From Drosophila miranda (taxonomy: Eukaryota; Arthropoda; Insecta; Diptera; Drosophilidae): a DNA stretch of 64,000 nt. The stretch covers positions 8,081,001 to 8,145,000 of the forward strand of contig NW_022881614.1 of assembly GCF_003369915.1 (NCBI RefSeq). The letters run 5' to 3'. Of this stretch, positions 23,802 through 34,331 are shown piece by piece; position 1 is the first letter of the stretch; each line of letters begins with the position of its first letter. Made by a program: the position numbers and the translations under genes. The notes beneath the pieces were generated by a model. That model did no database searches. It was not told where the DNA came from and saw only the letters and a list, made by a program, of their open reading frames with translations.

Positions 23802-24639
23802 ATTGCATGTATTTTATTGCCGTCGCTGGTTACATGTTCTATGGGATAAATAACATAAAAAGGGTTTAATTTGACTCTAATGATTAAACTATTGGCTCTG
23901 TATGGATATTTTGAACTAATGCGGATTCGTTCCGTTTACCGCTAAATTAACTTATAAGTCTAGCGAGGGCTGACGGATTCAGGAATGGAATATCAAAATT
24001 GTGCAACAGGTTACGTTTTTTTTGTTGGCCTTTTTTATGCTAAGTCCAATAAAAGCAAGTATTTAAAATAAACCAGTTAATTAGAAAATAGGTTCATTAA
24101 TTGGATACAATTATGTGGGCAGAGCTGAGAGATCTATCTAGCTAGAAATATTCGACGGAATATCAAAAACGAGGAATATGTATAAAGAACTTGAATTCGT
24201 CAGTATATTTACGGTATATTTCTGAGGGTCGGACGGTATATTTCGATAAATCGGTCACACTGAACATCACATCCCTGGCATTTTAATTTATGAAAACTGC
24301 GCGTGTTTTTGTTATTTCCTTAAGGTAGTTAAAAGTTATAAAAATAAGTTACAAAGTTTAGTTACAAAGTTAAGTTAAAAGTTAAGTCCCCAGAGACCGC
24401 TGCTGCCCATTTGCAAAGAAGAGCTATTAACCTCTTGTAAAAAAACGCGGGTATAATCTCGATATGGCAGCATGCGACTTATACTTCGTATTCCTAATAT
24501 TTGCGGCTCATAAATTGACTGACGCTGTGAAGTTAAACCAACCGCGAGTGTTGCTTCCCATTTTCAACGACAAACCCGTCAACTTCACTTTGGAGGTGGA
24601 CGAACGAAATTGCTACAAATGGTGAGAGGCGTCGGCACG
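23802..24639 (+). repeat. Left arm of Gp210 palindrome 1
   Basis: SDR 3' flank, intergenic DNA, Gp210 promoter, exon 1 and the first bases of intron 1. The same sequence returns inverted at about 25761-26541, giving arms of about 0.8 kb around a spacer of about 1.1 kb. Confidence 0.88.
24231..24262 (+). promoter_or_regulatory. Gp210 core promoter: DRE-like plus motif 1
   Basis: TTCGATAA (DRE-like) followed by CGGTCACACTG at 24252-24262, a match to Drosophila core-promoter motif 1 (the M1BP site) typical of housekeeping genes. It lies about 200 bp upstream of the Gp210 ATG at 24464. Confidence 0.6.
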
Positions 24640-25815
24640 GCTAGACCGGCATTTTAACCTCAAAATATTTATTTTTGTTGTTTGGTATTTGATCGCTGCT
24701 GGAGCGAATTGAAGGGTCGCAAGCAATCACTATTCAATACCAAGATATTGCGCCAGGATCAAATACTTCTCTTTTGGGCTAACATCCTAAGCATTGTTTA
24801 AAAGCTAGTTCCGTCTACGGGCCGTCCCCCATACCACTATCTTGGTATTGCATAGTTTTTAATGATTTATTTTGATTTTAAGATGTTTTAACGTCGACTG
24901 ACGGAAACTAACCTCAAATTAACCTAACCTCAACAAAATATTACAATACCTACATACAAATAGATTTCAGGACATCTTCCCGTCAAGACCTTATATCTGT
25001 TCAACCGGTGTATCATGGCTTCAGCGATCTTCGAGCTGCACGCCTTCGACTCTCAGGGCAACGAGTTCTTCACCCTCGAGGGAATCGAGTTCAACTGGGA
25101 CATCTCGGAGCATGACAGCAAGAAGCCGCCCGCAATGCGGTTCCTCACCATCTCGAAAAGCCAGTACCACACTGTGCCCCCCGCCCTCGAGAAGTTCGAA
25201 GCCGCTGGCATCAAGGGCTACATGATCCTGCTGGAGGGTATCAATACGGGCACTTCAAAGATAACAATCACAATGCCCTATGCCGAGTACAGCAATGTGA
25301 AGCCCCTGGAAATATATATCAGTGTACTGGCCAATATCATTATCGAGCCTTCCGAGGTTACGATCCTGAAAAAAGACTCCATTAGCTTCCGCATTCTCCA
25401 GCTGAAGATGGACAAGCTGCATGATATTACGAAGAGCAACCAGTACTTCCTCGAAGTGGAGGATGCCACAGTGGCCAGCTTAATGGGCAACACTGCAACG
25501 GGAAACGAACTGGGGCGCACCCAGATCATATTGCGCGATCGAAACATGCCGGAAACCGATAAGAACACCAAGGGCCCCAGTGCCCTGTTGACAGTGGCAG
25601 AGCCCCATAAGCTGGGCATCAGCCTCCTGCCTCACAACTGGGTGACGGTGGAGGGCGAGCGGCACGAGGTGGCCTTCGACCTATACGCTCCAGATGGCCA
25701 GAAGGTTAATAATGATATTGGCCAGTACACTGATATATGTATATTTCCAGGGGCTTCACACGTGCCGACGCCTCTCACCATTTGTAGCAATTTCGTTCGT
25801 CCACCTCCAAAGTGA
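24464..25815 (+). pseudogene. Gp210: Gp210 5' fragment, copy 1, with antisense tail
   Basis: Exon 1 (24464-24621) encodes a signal peptide and the mature N-terminus ([20 protein letters not shown]). Intron 1 is 24622-24970; exon 2 starts at 24971 ([11 protein letters not shown]). About 195 bp of exon 2 are missing between two CAGCGA strings, which shifts the frame. The downstream open frame from 25015 starts at a chance ATG (MASAIFEL) and is not the native start. Native sequence, recognised from [14 protein letters not shown] and [15 protein letters not shown], stops near 25709 at GQKV. After that come an inverted piece of exon 2 and then inverted exon 1. The membrane segment and C-terminus are absent. 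Confidence 0.85.
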
Positions 25816-26532
25816 AGTTGACGGGTTTGTCGTTGAAAATGGGAAGCAACACTCGCGGTTGGTTTAACTTCACAGCGTCAGTCAATTTATGAGCCGCAAA
25901 TATTAGGAATACGAAGTATAAGTCGCATGCTGCCATATCGAGATTATACCCGCGTTTTTTTACAAGAGGTTAATAGCTCTTCTTTGCAAATGGGCAGCAG
26001 CGTTCTCTGGGGACTTAACTTTTAACTTAACTTTGTAACTAAACTTTGTAACTTATTTTTATAACTTTTAACTACTTTAAGGAAATAAAAACACGCGCAG
26101 TTTTCATAAATTAAAATGCCAGGGATGTGATGTTCAGTGTGACCCATTTATCGAAATATACCGTCCGACCCTCAGAAATATACCGTAAATATACTGACGA
26201 ATTCAAGTTCTTTATACATATTCCTCGTTTTTGATATTCCGTCGAATATTTCTAGCTAGATAGATCTCTCAGCTCTGCCCACATAATTGTATCCAATTAA
26301 TGAACCTATTTTCTAATTAACTGGTTTATTTTAAATACTTGCTTTTATTGGACTTAGCATAAAAACCACCAACAAAAAAAACGTAAGAATAATAATAAAG
26401 AGAATAACCTGTTGCACAATTTTGATATTCCATTCCTGAAACCGTCAGCCCTCGCTAGACTTATAAGTTAATTTAGCGGTAAACGGAACGAATCCGCATT
26501 AGTTCAAAATATCCATTCATGCAATTTACAAT
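25761..26532 (-). repeat. Right arm of Gp210 palindrome 1
   Basis: Reverse complement of 23802-24639: inverted intron 1 start, Gp210 exon 1, promoter (motif 1 damaged, GTGACCCATTTATCG) and shortened SDR 3' flank, leading into truncated MIPEP copy 2. Confidence 0.88.
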
Positions 26533-27278
26533 TTAGCAAAAGGCTGCTCCGTTCATGAACTTCTGCCCCAGCTGTAGGATGTAGTCGTTGAGACGCACCA
26601 CTCGAAGGCGTTCCGCTTCCGGCAGGTGAATTCCGCACTGTTCGAAGTCGAAGAGGAAGAGCTTGGCCACATGCTGATCCACCTCGGTGGTTGGCTTTAG
26701 GTCTCTCTGCTCCACAAACTTCCTCAGGGCTTGGTAGAGTGGTTTGTGGGTGTTCAAGCTGCAGTACGAAACAGTTTTGAGCGGGAATAGATCTCTTGAT
26801 GGGCATGACCTCACCTCTCCACCACACAGCAAATGCTGATGCAGGCCTGCTCCGCCGCCTCCATGTACTTGTTCTTGGGGTGCGCGATCCGTATGAACTC
26901 GGCCAGGTCGGCTACCTTGCACAGGGAGTCGGAGAGCTCGTCGAATATGTCGACCATTTTGCGTTGTCTTTGACTGGAAATCGCCTCTGCGATGAGATCC
27001 TGCGATTTATTCTCCACATTGTCCCTTAGCAAATAGAAACCTTCGAAGGTGCGAAGCTCGGGCATCCGGAAAAGGCCCTGTCCATGAAAAGTTGATTAAG
27101 ATCTGCGCTCTCCAGGCTGGAGGATTTCATGGCTCACCGCATCCTCGCGGGTAAAGTTGATGCGCTTCGACGGCGGCGCATTGAATGCCGTTGCTAGCGG
27201 CGACCAGGTGGAGACTAGCTTCCGGTGCCGCATCCTCAACAGAGTGGCGCGGGTGGAGCTGCGACTCATTTGTAACAT
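26533..27278 (-). CDS. MIPEP: Truncated MIPEP, copy 2
   Basis: Exons 27138-27278, 26815-27077 and 26533-26758 give 630 nt, 209 residues. Compared with copy 1 it keeps the STR codons near the start; a QRD replaces QGD in exon 3. It ends in the same fused AFC-stop tail from inverted SDR sequence. There is no catalytic domain. If translated it would be a presequence-bearing N-terminal fragment of the peptidase. Confidence 0.8.
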
Positions 27279-27705
27279 GATGCTGCTTGAATGTGGGCCA
27301 ATGTGGATTGCGTTACATATTCCATCAGCTGTTCCGGCCAGGGCTGGCGACTCTTCTCGTGCACCAAGCAGCAGCCAGATTTACACTTAAATTTAGACAA
27401 AATTAATTAACAACTGCGACACATCGAAGCTTTTTATTTGACATGTTCATTTGTTGGTGCTATCATACCTATGCCTGTACATACAAACAGCGTATTAAAT
27501 TTTATCTTTAAAATATATGCATTTTCTATCCATGGTATCCGACCTTTGATCCTGGAAAGAGTATGAAAGGTTCGACTTGAGTAAATCTACTTTTACCTGG
27601 AACTCACTGTGATTAGAGTTGTCGTAATCTCTTCTGATTGGACATTCATATACCAGAAATAAAGCCCATTTCTTCAGTTGACTTAGTTCGCTCGACAACG
27701 CAATC

Positions 27706-28747
27706 ATGAAGAACACTGGGTAAGTCTGCACAAACTAGGGGCGAGGCGAGGTCAAAGTTGTTCGCTAATCTGACTAATCCGTTAGCAAGCTGAGAGGCAA
27801 AATCCTGTTCATTACCGGCGCATCCCGTGGAATCGGCAAGGCGATAGCCCTGAAGGCAGCTCGCGATGGGGCGAATATAGTGATCGCTGCCAAGACGGCG
27901 GAACCACATCCCAAGCTACCTGGAACCATCTATACGGCGGCTGAGGAGAGTAAGTGAGCTCGTGCAGCCATTTCTGGATGGAGTTTGATCTTTGTATTCC
28001 GCACTAGTCGAGCGGGTTGGAGGCCGGGCGTTAGCCTGCATTGTCGATGTGCGCGATGAGAAGCAAGTCCAGCAGACCGTGGAGGCAGCAGTGGCCAAGT
28101 TCGGAGGCATCGATATCGTTATCAACAATGCCAGTGCCATATCCATGACCCCCACACTCGACACGGAGATGAAGCGCTATGACCTGATGCAGAACATCAA
28201 CACTAGGGGGACATTTCTGGTGTAAGTGGGCCATCGGGCTTATCTGCCAATCTCATTGCGTCCGATCAAACTCCACAGATCGAAAAGCTGCTTGCCGTAT
28301 CTGCTGAAGAGCGACAATCCGCACATACTGAACCAGTCGCCCCCGCTGAACATGAAGCCGCAGTGGTTCGCCAATCACGCCGCGTACACGATCGCCAAAT
28401 ACGGAATGTCCATGTGTGTTCTGGGAATGTCGGAGGAGTTCCGTGACCAAGGAATCGCCGTAAATGCTCTGTGGCCGCGTACAACGGTTCACACGGCAGC
28501 GGTGGAGATGCTCAGTGGCCCAGATGGGGCTTTGTACTCCCGCAAGCCCGAGGTAATGGCCGACGCTGCGTATGCAATTATTAGCCGGGATGCTAGGGAC
28601 TACACCGGACATTTCTTCATTGACGATGATGTTTTGCTGGATGCTGGTGTGAAGGATCTTGCCAAATATGCCTGCTATCCGGAGAATATACATAAGCTTG
28701 CTACGGATATATTTTTGGACGATACAGGACCTTTTGCTAAATTGTAA
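27706..28747 (+). CDS. HSDL2: HSDL2-type SDR, copy 3 (intact)
   Basis: Exons 27706-27719, 27786-27949, 28008-28221 and 28279-28747; same lengths as copy 1, 286 residues. TGASRGIG, NNAS, YTIAK and the Ala-Lys-Leu end are kept. Small differences from copy 1 (GKIL for GRIL, QQTVEAAV for QQAVEAAA, PTLD for PILD) match copies 2 and 4. This unit has a single SDR followed directly by the Gp210 palindrome. Confidence 0.88.
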
Positions 28748-29586
28748 ATTGCATGTATTTTATTGCCGTCGCTGGTTACATGTTCTATGGGATAAATAAC
28801 ATAAAAAGGGTTTAATTTGACTCTAATGATTAAACTATTGGCTCTGTATGGATATTTTGAACTAATGCGGACTCGTTCCGTTTACCGCTAAATTAACTTA
28901 TAAGTCTAGCGAGGGCTGACGGATTCAGGAATGGAATATCAAAATTGTGCAACAGGTTACGTTTTTTTTGTTGGCCTTTTTTATGCTAAGTCCAATAAAA
29001 GCAAGTATTTAAAATAAACCAGTTAATTAGAAAATAGGTTCATTAATTGGATACAATTATGTGGGCAGAGCTGAGAGATCTATCTAGCTAGAAATATTCG
29101 ACGGAATATCAAAAACGAGGAATATGTATAAAGAACTTGAATTCGTCAGTATATTTACGGTATATTTCTGAGGGTCGGACGGTATATTTCGATAAATCGG
29201 TCACACTGAACATCACATCCCTGGCATTTTAATTTATGAAAACTGCGCGTGTTTTTGTTATTTCCTTAAGGTAGTTAAAAGTTATAAAAATAAGTTACAA
29301 AGTTTAGTTACAAAGTTAAGTTAAAAGTTAAGTCCCCAGAGACCGCTGCTGCCCATTTGCAAAGAAGAGCTATTAACCTCTTGTAAAAAAAACGCGGGTA
29401 TAATCTCGATATGGCAGCATGCGACTTATACTTCGTATTCCTAATATTTGCGGCTCATAAATTGACTGACGCTGTGAAGTTAAACCAACCGCGAGTGTTG
29501 CTTCCCATTTTCAACGACAAACCCGTCAACTTCACTTTGGAGGTGGACGAACGAAATTGCTACAAATGGTGAGAGGCGTCGGCACG
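28748..29586 (+). repeat. Left arm of Gp210 palindrome 2
   Basis: Same content as 23802-24639, with an intact motif 1 at 29198-29208. Inverted partner at 30708-31479. Confidence 0.87.
29198..29208 (+). promoter_or_regulatory. Gp210 motif 1 core promoter element
   Basis: CGGTCACACTG, about 200 bp upstream of the ATG at 29411, preceded by the DRE-like TTCGATAA. Confidence 0.6.
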
Positions 29587-30761
29587 GCTAGACCGGCATT
29601 TTAACCTCAAAATATTTATTTTTGTTGTTTGGTATTTGATCGCTGCTGGAGCGAATTGAAGGGTCGCAAGCAATCACTATTCAATACCAAGATATTGCGC
29701 CAGGATCAAATACTTCTCTTTTGGGCTAACATCCTAAGCATTGTTTAAAAGCTAGTTCCGTCTACGGGCCGTCCCCCATACCACTATCTTGGTATTGCAT
29801 AGTTTTTAATGATTTATTTTGATTTTAAGATGTTTTAACGTCGACTGACGGAAACTAACCTCAAATTAACCTAACCTCAACAAAATATTACAATACCTAC
29901 ATACAAATAGATTTCAGGACATCTTCCCGTCAAGACCTTATATCTGTTCAACCGGTGTATCATGGCTTCAGCGATCTTCGAGCTGCACGCCTTCGACTCT
30001 CAGGGCAACGAGTTCTTCACCCTCGAGGGAATCGAGTTCAACTGGGACATCTCGGAGCATGACAGCAAGAAGCCGCCCGCAATGCGGTTCCTCACCATCT
30101 CGAAAAGCCAGTACCACACTGTGCCCCCGCCCTCGAGAAGTTCGAAGCCGCTGGCATCAAGGGCTACATGATCCTGCTGGAGGGTATCAATACGGGCACT
30201 TCAAAGATAACAATCACAATGCCCTATGCCGAGTACAGCAATGTGAAGCCCCTGGAAATATATATCAGTGTACTGGCCAATATCATTATCGAGCCTTCCG
30301 AGGTTACGATCCTGAAAAAAGACTCCATTAGCTTCCGCATTCTCCAGCTGAAGATGGACAAGCTGCATGATATTACGAAGAGCAACCAGTACTTCCTCGA
30401 AGTGGAGGATGCCACAGTGGCCAGCTTAATGGGCAACACTGCAACGGGAAACGAACTGGGGCGCACCCAGATCATATTGCGCGATCGAAACATGCCGGAA
30501 ACCGATAAGAACACCAAGGGCCCCAGTGCCCTGTTGACAGTGGCAGAGCCCCATAAGCTGGGCATCAGCCTCCTGCCTCACAACTGGGTGACGGTGGAGG
30601 GCGAGCGGCACGAGGTGGCCTTCGACCTATACGCTCCAGATGGCCAGAAGGTTAATAATGATATTGGCCAGTACACTGATATATGTATATTTCCAGGGGC
30701 TTCACACGTGCCGACGCCTCTCACCATTTGTAGCAATTTCGTTCGTCCACCTCCAAAGTGA
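29411..30761 (+). pseudogene. Gp210: Gp210 5' fragment, copy 2, with antisense tail
   Basis: Exon 1 29411-29568; exon 2 from 29918. It shares with copy 1 the ~195-bp CAGCGA-bounded deletion. It adds a one-base loss in the C-run near 30127 (GTGCCCCCGCC) that breaks the frame again, leaving pieces 29962-30171 and 30168-30761. Native sequence ends at GQKV near 30655, followed by the inverted tail. More damaged than copy 1. Confidence 0.85.
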
Positions 30762-31479
30762 AGTTGACGGGTTTGTCGTTGAAAATGGGAAGCAACACTC
30801 GCGGTTGGTTTAACTTCACAGCGTCAGTCAATTTATGAGCCGCAAATATTAGGAATACGAAGTATAAGTCGCATGCTGCCATATCGAGATTATACCCGCG
30901 TTTTTTTTACAAGAGGTTAATAGCTCTTCTTTGCAAATGGGCAGCAGCGTTCTCTGGGGACTTAACTTTTAACTTAACTTTGTAACTAAACTTTGTAACT
31001 TATTTTTATAACTTTTAACTACTTTAAGGAAATAAAAACACGCGCAGTTTTCATAAATTAAAATGCCAGGGATGTGATGTTCAGTGTGACCCATTTATCG
31101 AAATATACCGTCCGACCCTCAGAAATATACCGTAAATATACTGACGAATTCAAGTTCTTTATACATATTCCTCGTTTTTGATATTCCGTCGAATATTTCT
31201 AGCTAGATAGATCTCTCAGCTCTGCCCACATAATTGTATCCAATTAATGAACCTATTTTCTAATTAACTGGTTTATTTTAAATACTTGCTTTTATTGGAC
31301 TTAGCATAAAAACCACCAACAAAAAAAACGTAAGAATAATAATAAAGAGAATAACCTGTTGCACAATTTTGATATTCCATTCCTGAAACCGTCAGCCCTC
31401 GCTAGACTTATAAGTTAATTTAGCGGTAAACGGAATGAATCCGCATTAGTTCAAAATATCCATTCATGCAATTTACAAT
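30708..31479 (-). repeat. Right arm of Gp210 palindrome 2
   Basis: Reverse complement of 28748-29586 with the same shortened SDR 3' flank and the same damaged motif 1 as palindrome 1, so units 1 and 2 are close relatives. Confidence 0.87.
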
Positions 31480-32225
31480 TTAGCAAAAGGCTGCTCCGTT
31501 CATGAACTTCTGCCCCAGCTGTAGGATGTAGTCGTTGAGACGCACCACTCGAAGGCGTTCCGCTTCCGGCAGGTGAATTCCGCACTGTTCGAAGTCGAAG
31601 AGGAAGAGCTTGGCCACATGCTGATCCACCTCGGTGGTTGGCTTTAGGTCTCTCTGCTCCACAAACTTCCTCAGGGCTTGGTAGAGTGGTTTGTGGGTGT
31701 TCAAGCTGCAGTACGAAACAGTTTTGAGCGGGAATAGATCTCTTGATGGGCATGACCTCACCTCTCCACCACACAGCAAATGCTGATGCAGGCCTGCTCC
31801 GCCGCCTCCATGTACTTGTTCTTGGGGTGCGCGATCCGTATGAACTCGGCCAGGTCGGCTACCTTGCACAGGGAGTCGGAGAGCTCGTCGAATATGTCGA
31901 CCATTTTGCGTTGTCTTTGACTGGAAATCGCCTCTGCGATGAGATCCTGCGATTTATTCTCCACATTGTCCCTTAGCAAATAGAAACCTTCGAAGGTGCG
32001 AAGCTCGGGCATCCGGAAAAGGCCCTGTCCATGAAAAGTTGATTAAGATCTGCGCTCTCCAGGCTGGAGGATTTCATGGCTCACCGCATCCTCGCGGGTA
32101 AAGTTGATGCGCTTCGACGGCGGCGCACTGAATGCCGTTGCTAGCGGCGACCAGGTGGAGACTAGCTTCCGGTGCCGCATCCTCAACAGAGTGGCGCGGG
32201 TGGAGCTGCGACTCATTTGTAACAT
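31480..32225 (-). CDS. MIPEP: Truncated MIPEP, copy 3
   Basis: Same exon structure as copy 2, shifted by 4947 bp; 209 residues open. One residue difference seen (ATAFSAPP for ATAFNAPP). It ends in the same AFC-stop fusion. There is no metalloprotease domain. Confidence 0.8.
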
Positions 32226-32652
32226 GATGCTGCTTGAATGTGGGCCAATGTGGATTGCGTTACATATTCCATCAGCTGTTCCGGCCAGGGCTGGCGACTC
32301 TTCTCGTGCACCAAGCAGCAGCCAGATTTACACTTAAATTTAGACAAAATTAATTAACAACTGCGACACATCGAAGCTTTTTATTTGACATGTTCATTTG
32401 TTGGTGCTATCATACCTATGCCTGTACATACAAACAGCGTATTAAATTTTATCTTTAAAATATATGCATTTTCTATCCATGGTATCCGACCTTTGATCCT
32501 GGAAAGAGTATGAAAGGTTCGACTTGAGTAAATCTACTTTTACCTGGAACTCACTGTGATTAGAGTTGTCGTAATCTCTTCTGATTGGACATTCATATAC
32601 CAGAAATAAAGCCCATTTCTTCAGTTGACTTAGTTCGCTCGACAACGCAATC

Positions 32653-33694
32653 ATGAAGAACACTGGGTAAGTCTGCACAAACTAGGGGCGAGGCGAGGTC
32701 AAAGTTGTTCGCTAATCTGACTACTCCGTTAGCAAGCTGAGAGGCAAAATCCTGTTCATTACCGGCGCATCCCGTGGAATCGGCAAGGCGATAGCCCTGA
32801 AGGCAGCTCGCGATGGGGCGAATATAGTGATCGCTGCCAAGACGGCGGAACCACATCCCAAGCTACCTGGAACCATCTATACGGCGGCTGAGGAGAGTAA
32901 GTGAGCTCGTGCAGCCATTTCTGGATGGAGTTTGATCTTTGTATTCCGCACTAGTCGAGCGGGTTGGAGGCCGGGCGTTAGCCTGCATTGTCGATGTGCG
33001 CGATGAGAAGCAAGTCCAGCAGACCGTGGAGGCAGCAGTGGCCAAGTTCGGAGGCATCGATATCGTTATCAACAATGCCAGTGCCATATCCATGACCCCC
33101 ACACTCGACACGGAGATGAAGCGCTATGACCTGATGCAGAACATCAACACTAGGGGGACATTTCTGGTGTAAGTGGGCCATCGGGCTTATCTGCCAATCT
33201 CATTGCGTCCGATCAAACTCCACAGATCGAAAAGCTGCTTGCCGTATCTGCTGAAGAGCGACAATCCGCACATACTGAACCAGTCGCCCCCGCTGAACAT
33301 GAAGCCGCAGTGGTTCGCCAATCACGCCGCGTACACGATCGCCAAATACGGAATGTCCATGTGTGTTCTGGGAATGTCGGAGGAGTTCCGTGACCAAGGA
33401 ATCGCCGTAAATGCTCTGTGGCCGCGTACAACGGTTCACACGGCAGCGGTGGAGATGCTCAGTGGCCCAGATGGGGCTTTGTACTCCCGCAAGCCCGAGG
33501 TAATGGCCGACGCTGCGTATGCAATTATTAGCCGGGATGCTAGGGACTACACCGGACATTTCTTCATTGACGATGATGTTTTGCTGGATGCTGGTGTGAA
33601 GGATCTTGCCAAATATGCCTGCTATCCGGAGAATATACATAAGCTTGCTACGGATATATTTTTGGACGATACAGAACCTTTTGCTAAATTGTAA
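32653..33694 (+). CDS. HSDL2: HSDL2-type SDR, copy 4 (intact)
   Basis: Exons 32653-32666, 32733-32896, 32955-33168 and 33226-33694; 286 residues. Identical by eye to copy 3 except DDTEPFAKL for DDTGPFAKL near the C-terminus; the terminal Ala-Lys-Leu is kept. Its 3' flank is interrupted at 33852 by the LOA-like LINE. Confidence 0.88.
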
Positions 33695-33851
33695 ATTGCA
33701 TGTATTTTATTGCCGTCGCTGGTTACATGTTCTATGGGATAAATAACATAAAAAGGGTTTAATTTGACTCTAATGATTAAACTATTGGCTCTGTATGGAT
33801 ATTTTGAACTAATGCGGATTCGTTCCGTTTACCGCTAAATTAACTTATAAG
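33695..33851 (+). other. SDR copy 4 3' flank up to LINE insertion
   Basis: Ends TTAACTTATAAG; the last 11 bases (TAACTTATAAG) are repeated at 39478-39488 on the other side of the LINE, consistent with a target-site duplication. Confidence 0.7.
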
Positions 33852-34331
33852 GCCGTCAGCCATTGGGTGCTACAGGGGACAAACGGATGACGGGTCGGCT
33901 CGCACAACTGTGAACTCGGCGCAGGCGCAGCCGCTCCGGTTAGTAATACCCGGTGCGGTCTGCGTCTTACACCCCCCCATAGGACACAGAGGGTTGCGAG
34001 CGAACCGTCACCCGCCGTAACTGTGCACACCGGTGGAAGTGCGACTATACTCTCCCCGTGAGGGCGGCTGGAAACAGGTCCTAGCACGGTCATGTCTCTG
34101 CTAGGATGCTGGCGAATGGTAGTCGGGCGGAGAGAAGAAAACTCTCAGTGAAATTACCCCAATCCAAGGTGACACTGTTATATGCCGAGGGATGCATGGC
34201 CGGGGGGGTGCCCGGTCGCTAATATGCGGACTCTGGATACCTGCCGACCTCCAGTTTAAATCAGGCTTCCCGGGGCAAGCGGGCTATGCCTCGGGTGACC
34301 AACCCCTTCCCGCCTACTCGTGGGAACAAAA
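33852..34331 (+). other. LINE 5' leader
   Basis: GC-rich non-coding leader of about 480 bp before ORF1. In this group it normally carries the internal promoter; no specific motif was identified. Confidence 0.5.

Noticed and set aside
25278..25619. Minus-strand 113-codon frame opposite Gp210 exon 2
   Set aside because: Shadow of the Gp210 frame; same explanation for the copies at 30224, 40308 (opposite strand), 50702 and 63049.
25015..25815. A novel 266-residue protein starting MASAIFEL
   Set aside because: The start is a frameshift product of a 195-bp deletion in Gp210 exon 2; the tail is antisense Gp210.
20001..26541. Terminal-inverted-repeat DNA transposon carrying host genes
   Set aside because: The inverted arms are themselves host gene sequence (Gp210 exon 1 and SDR 3' flank). 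No transposase or consistent target duplication is seen, so segmental inversion-duplication explains it better.
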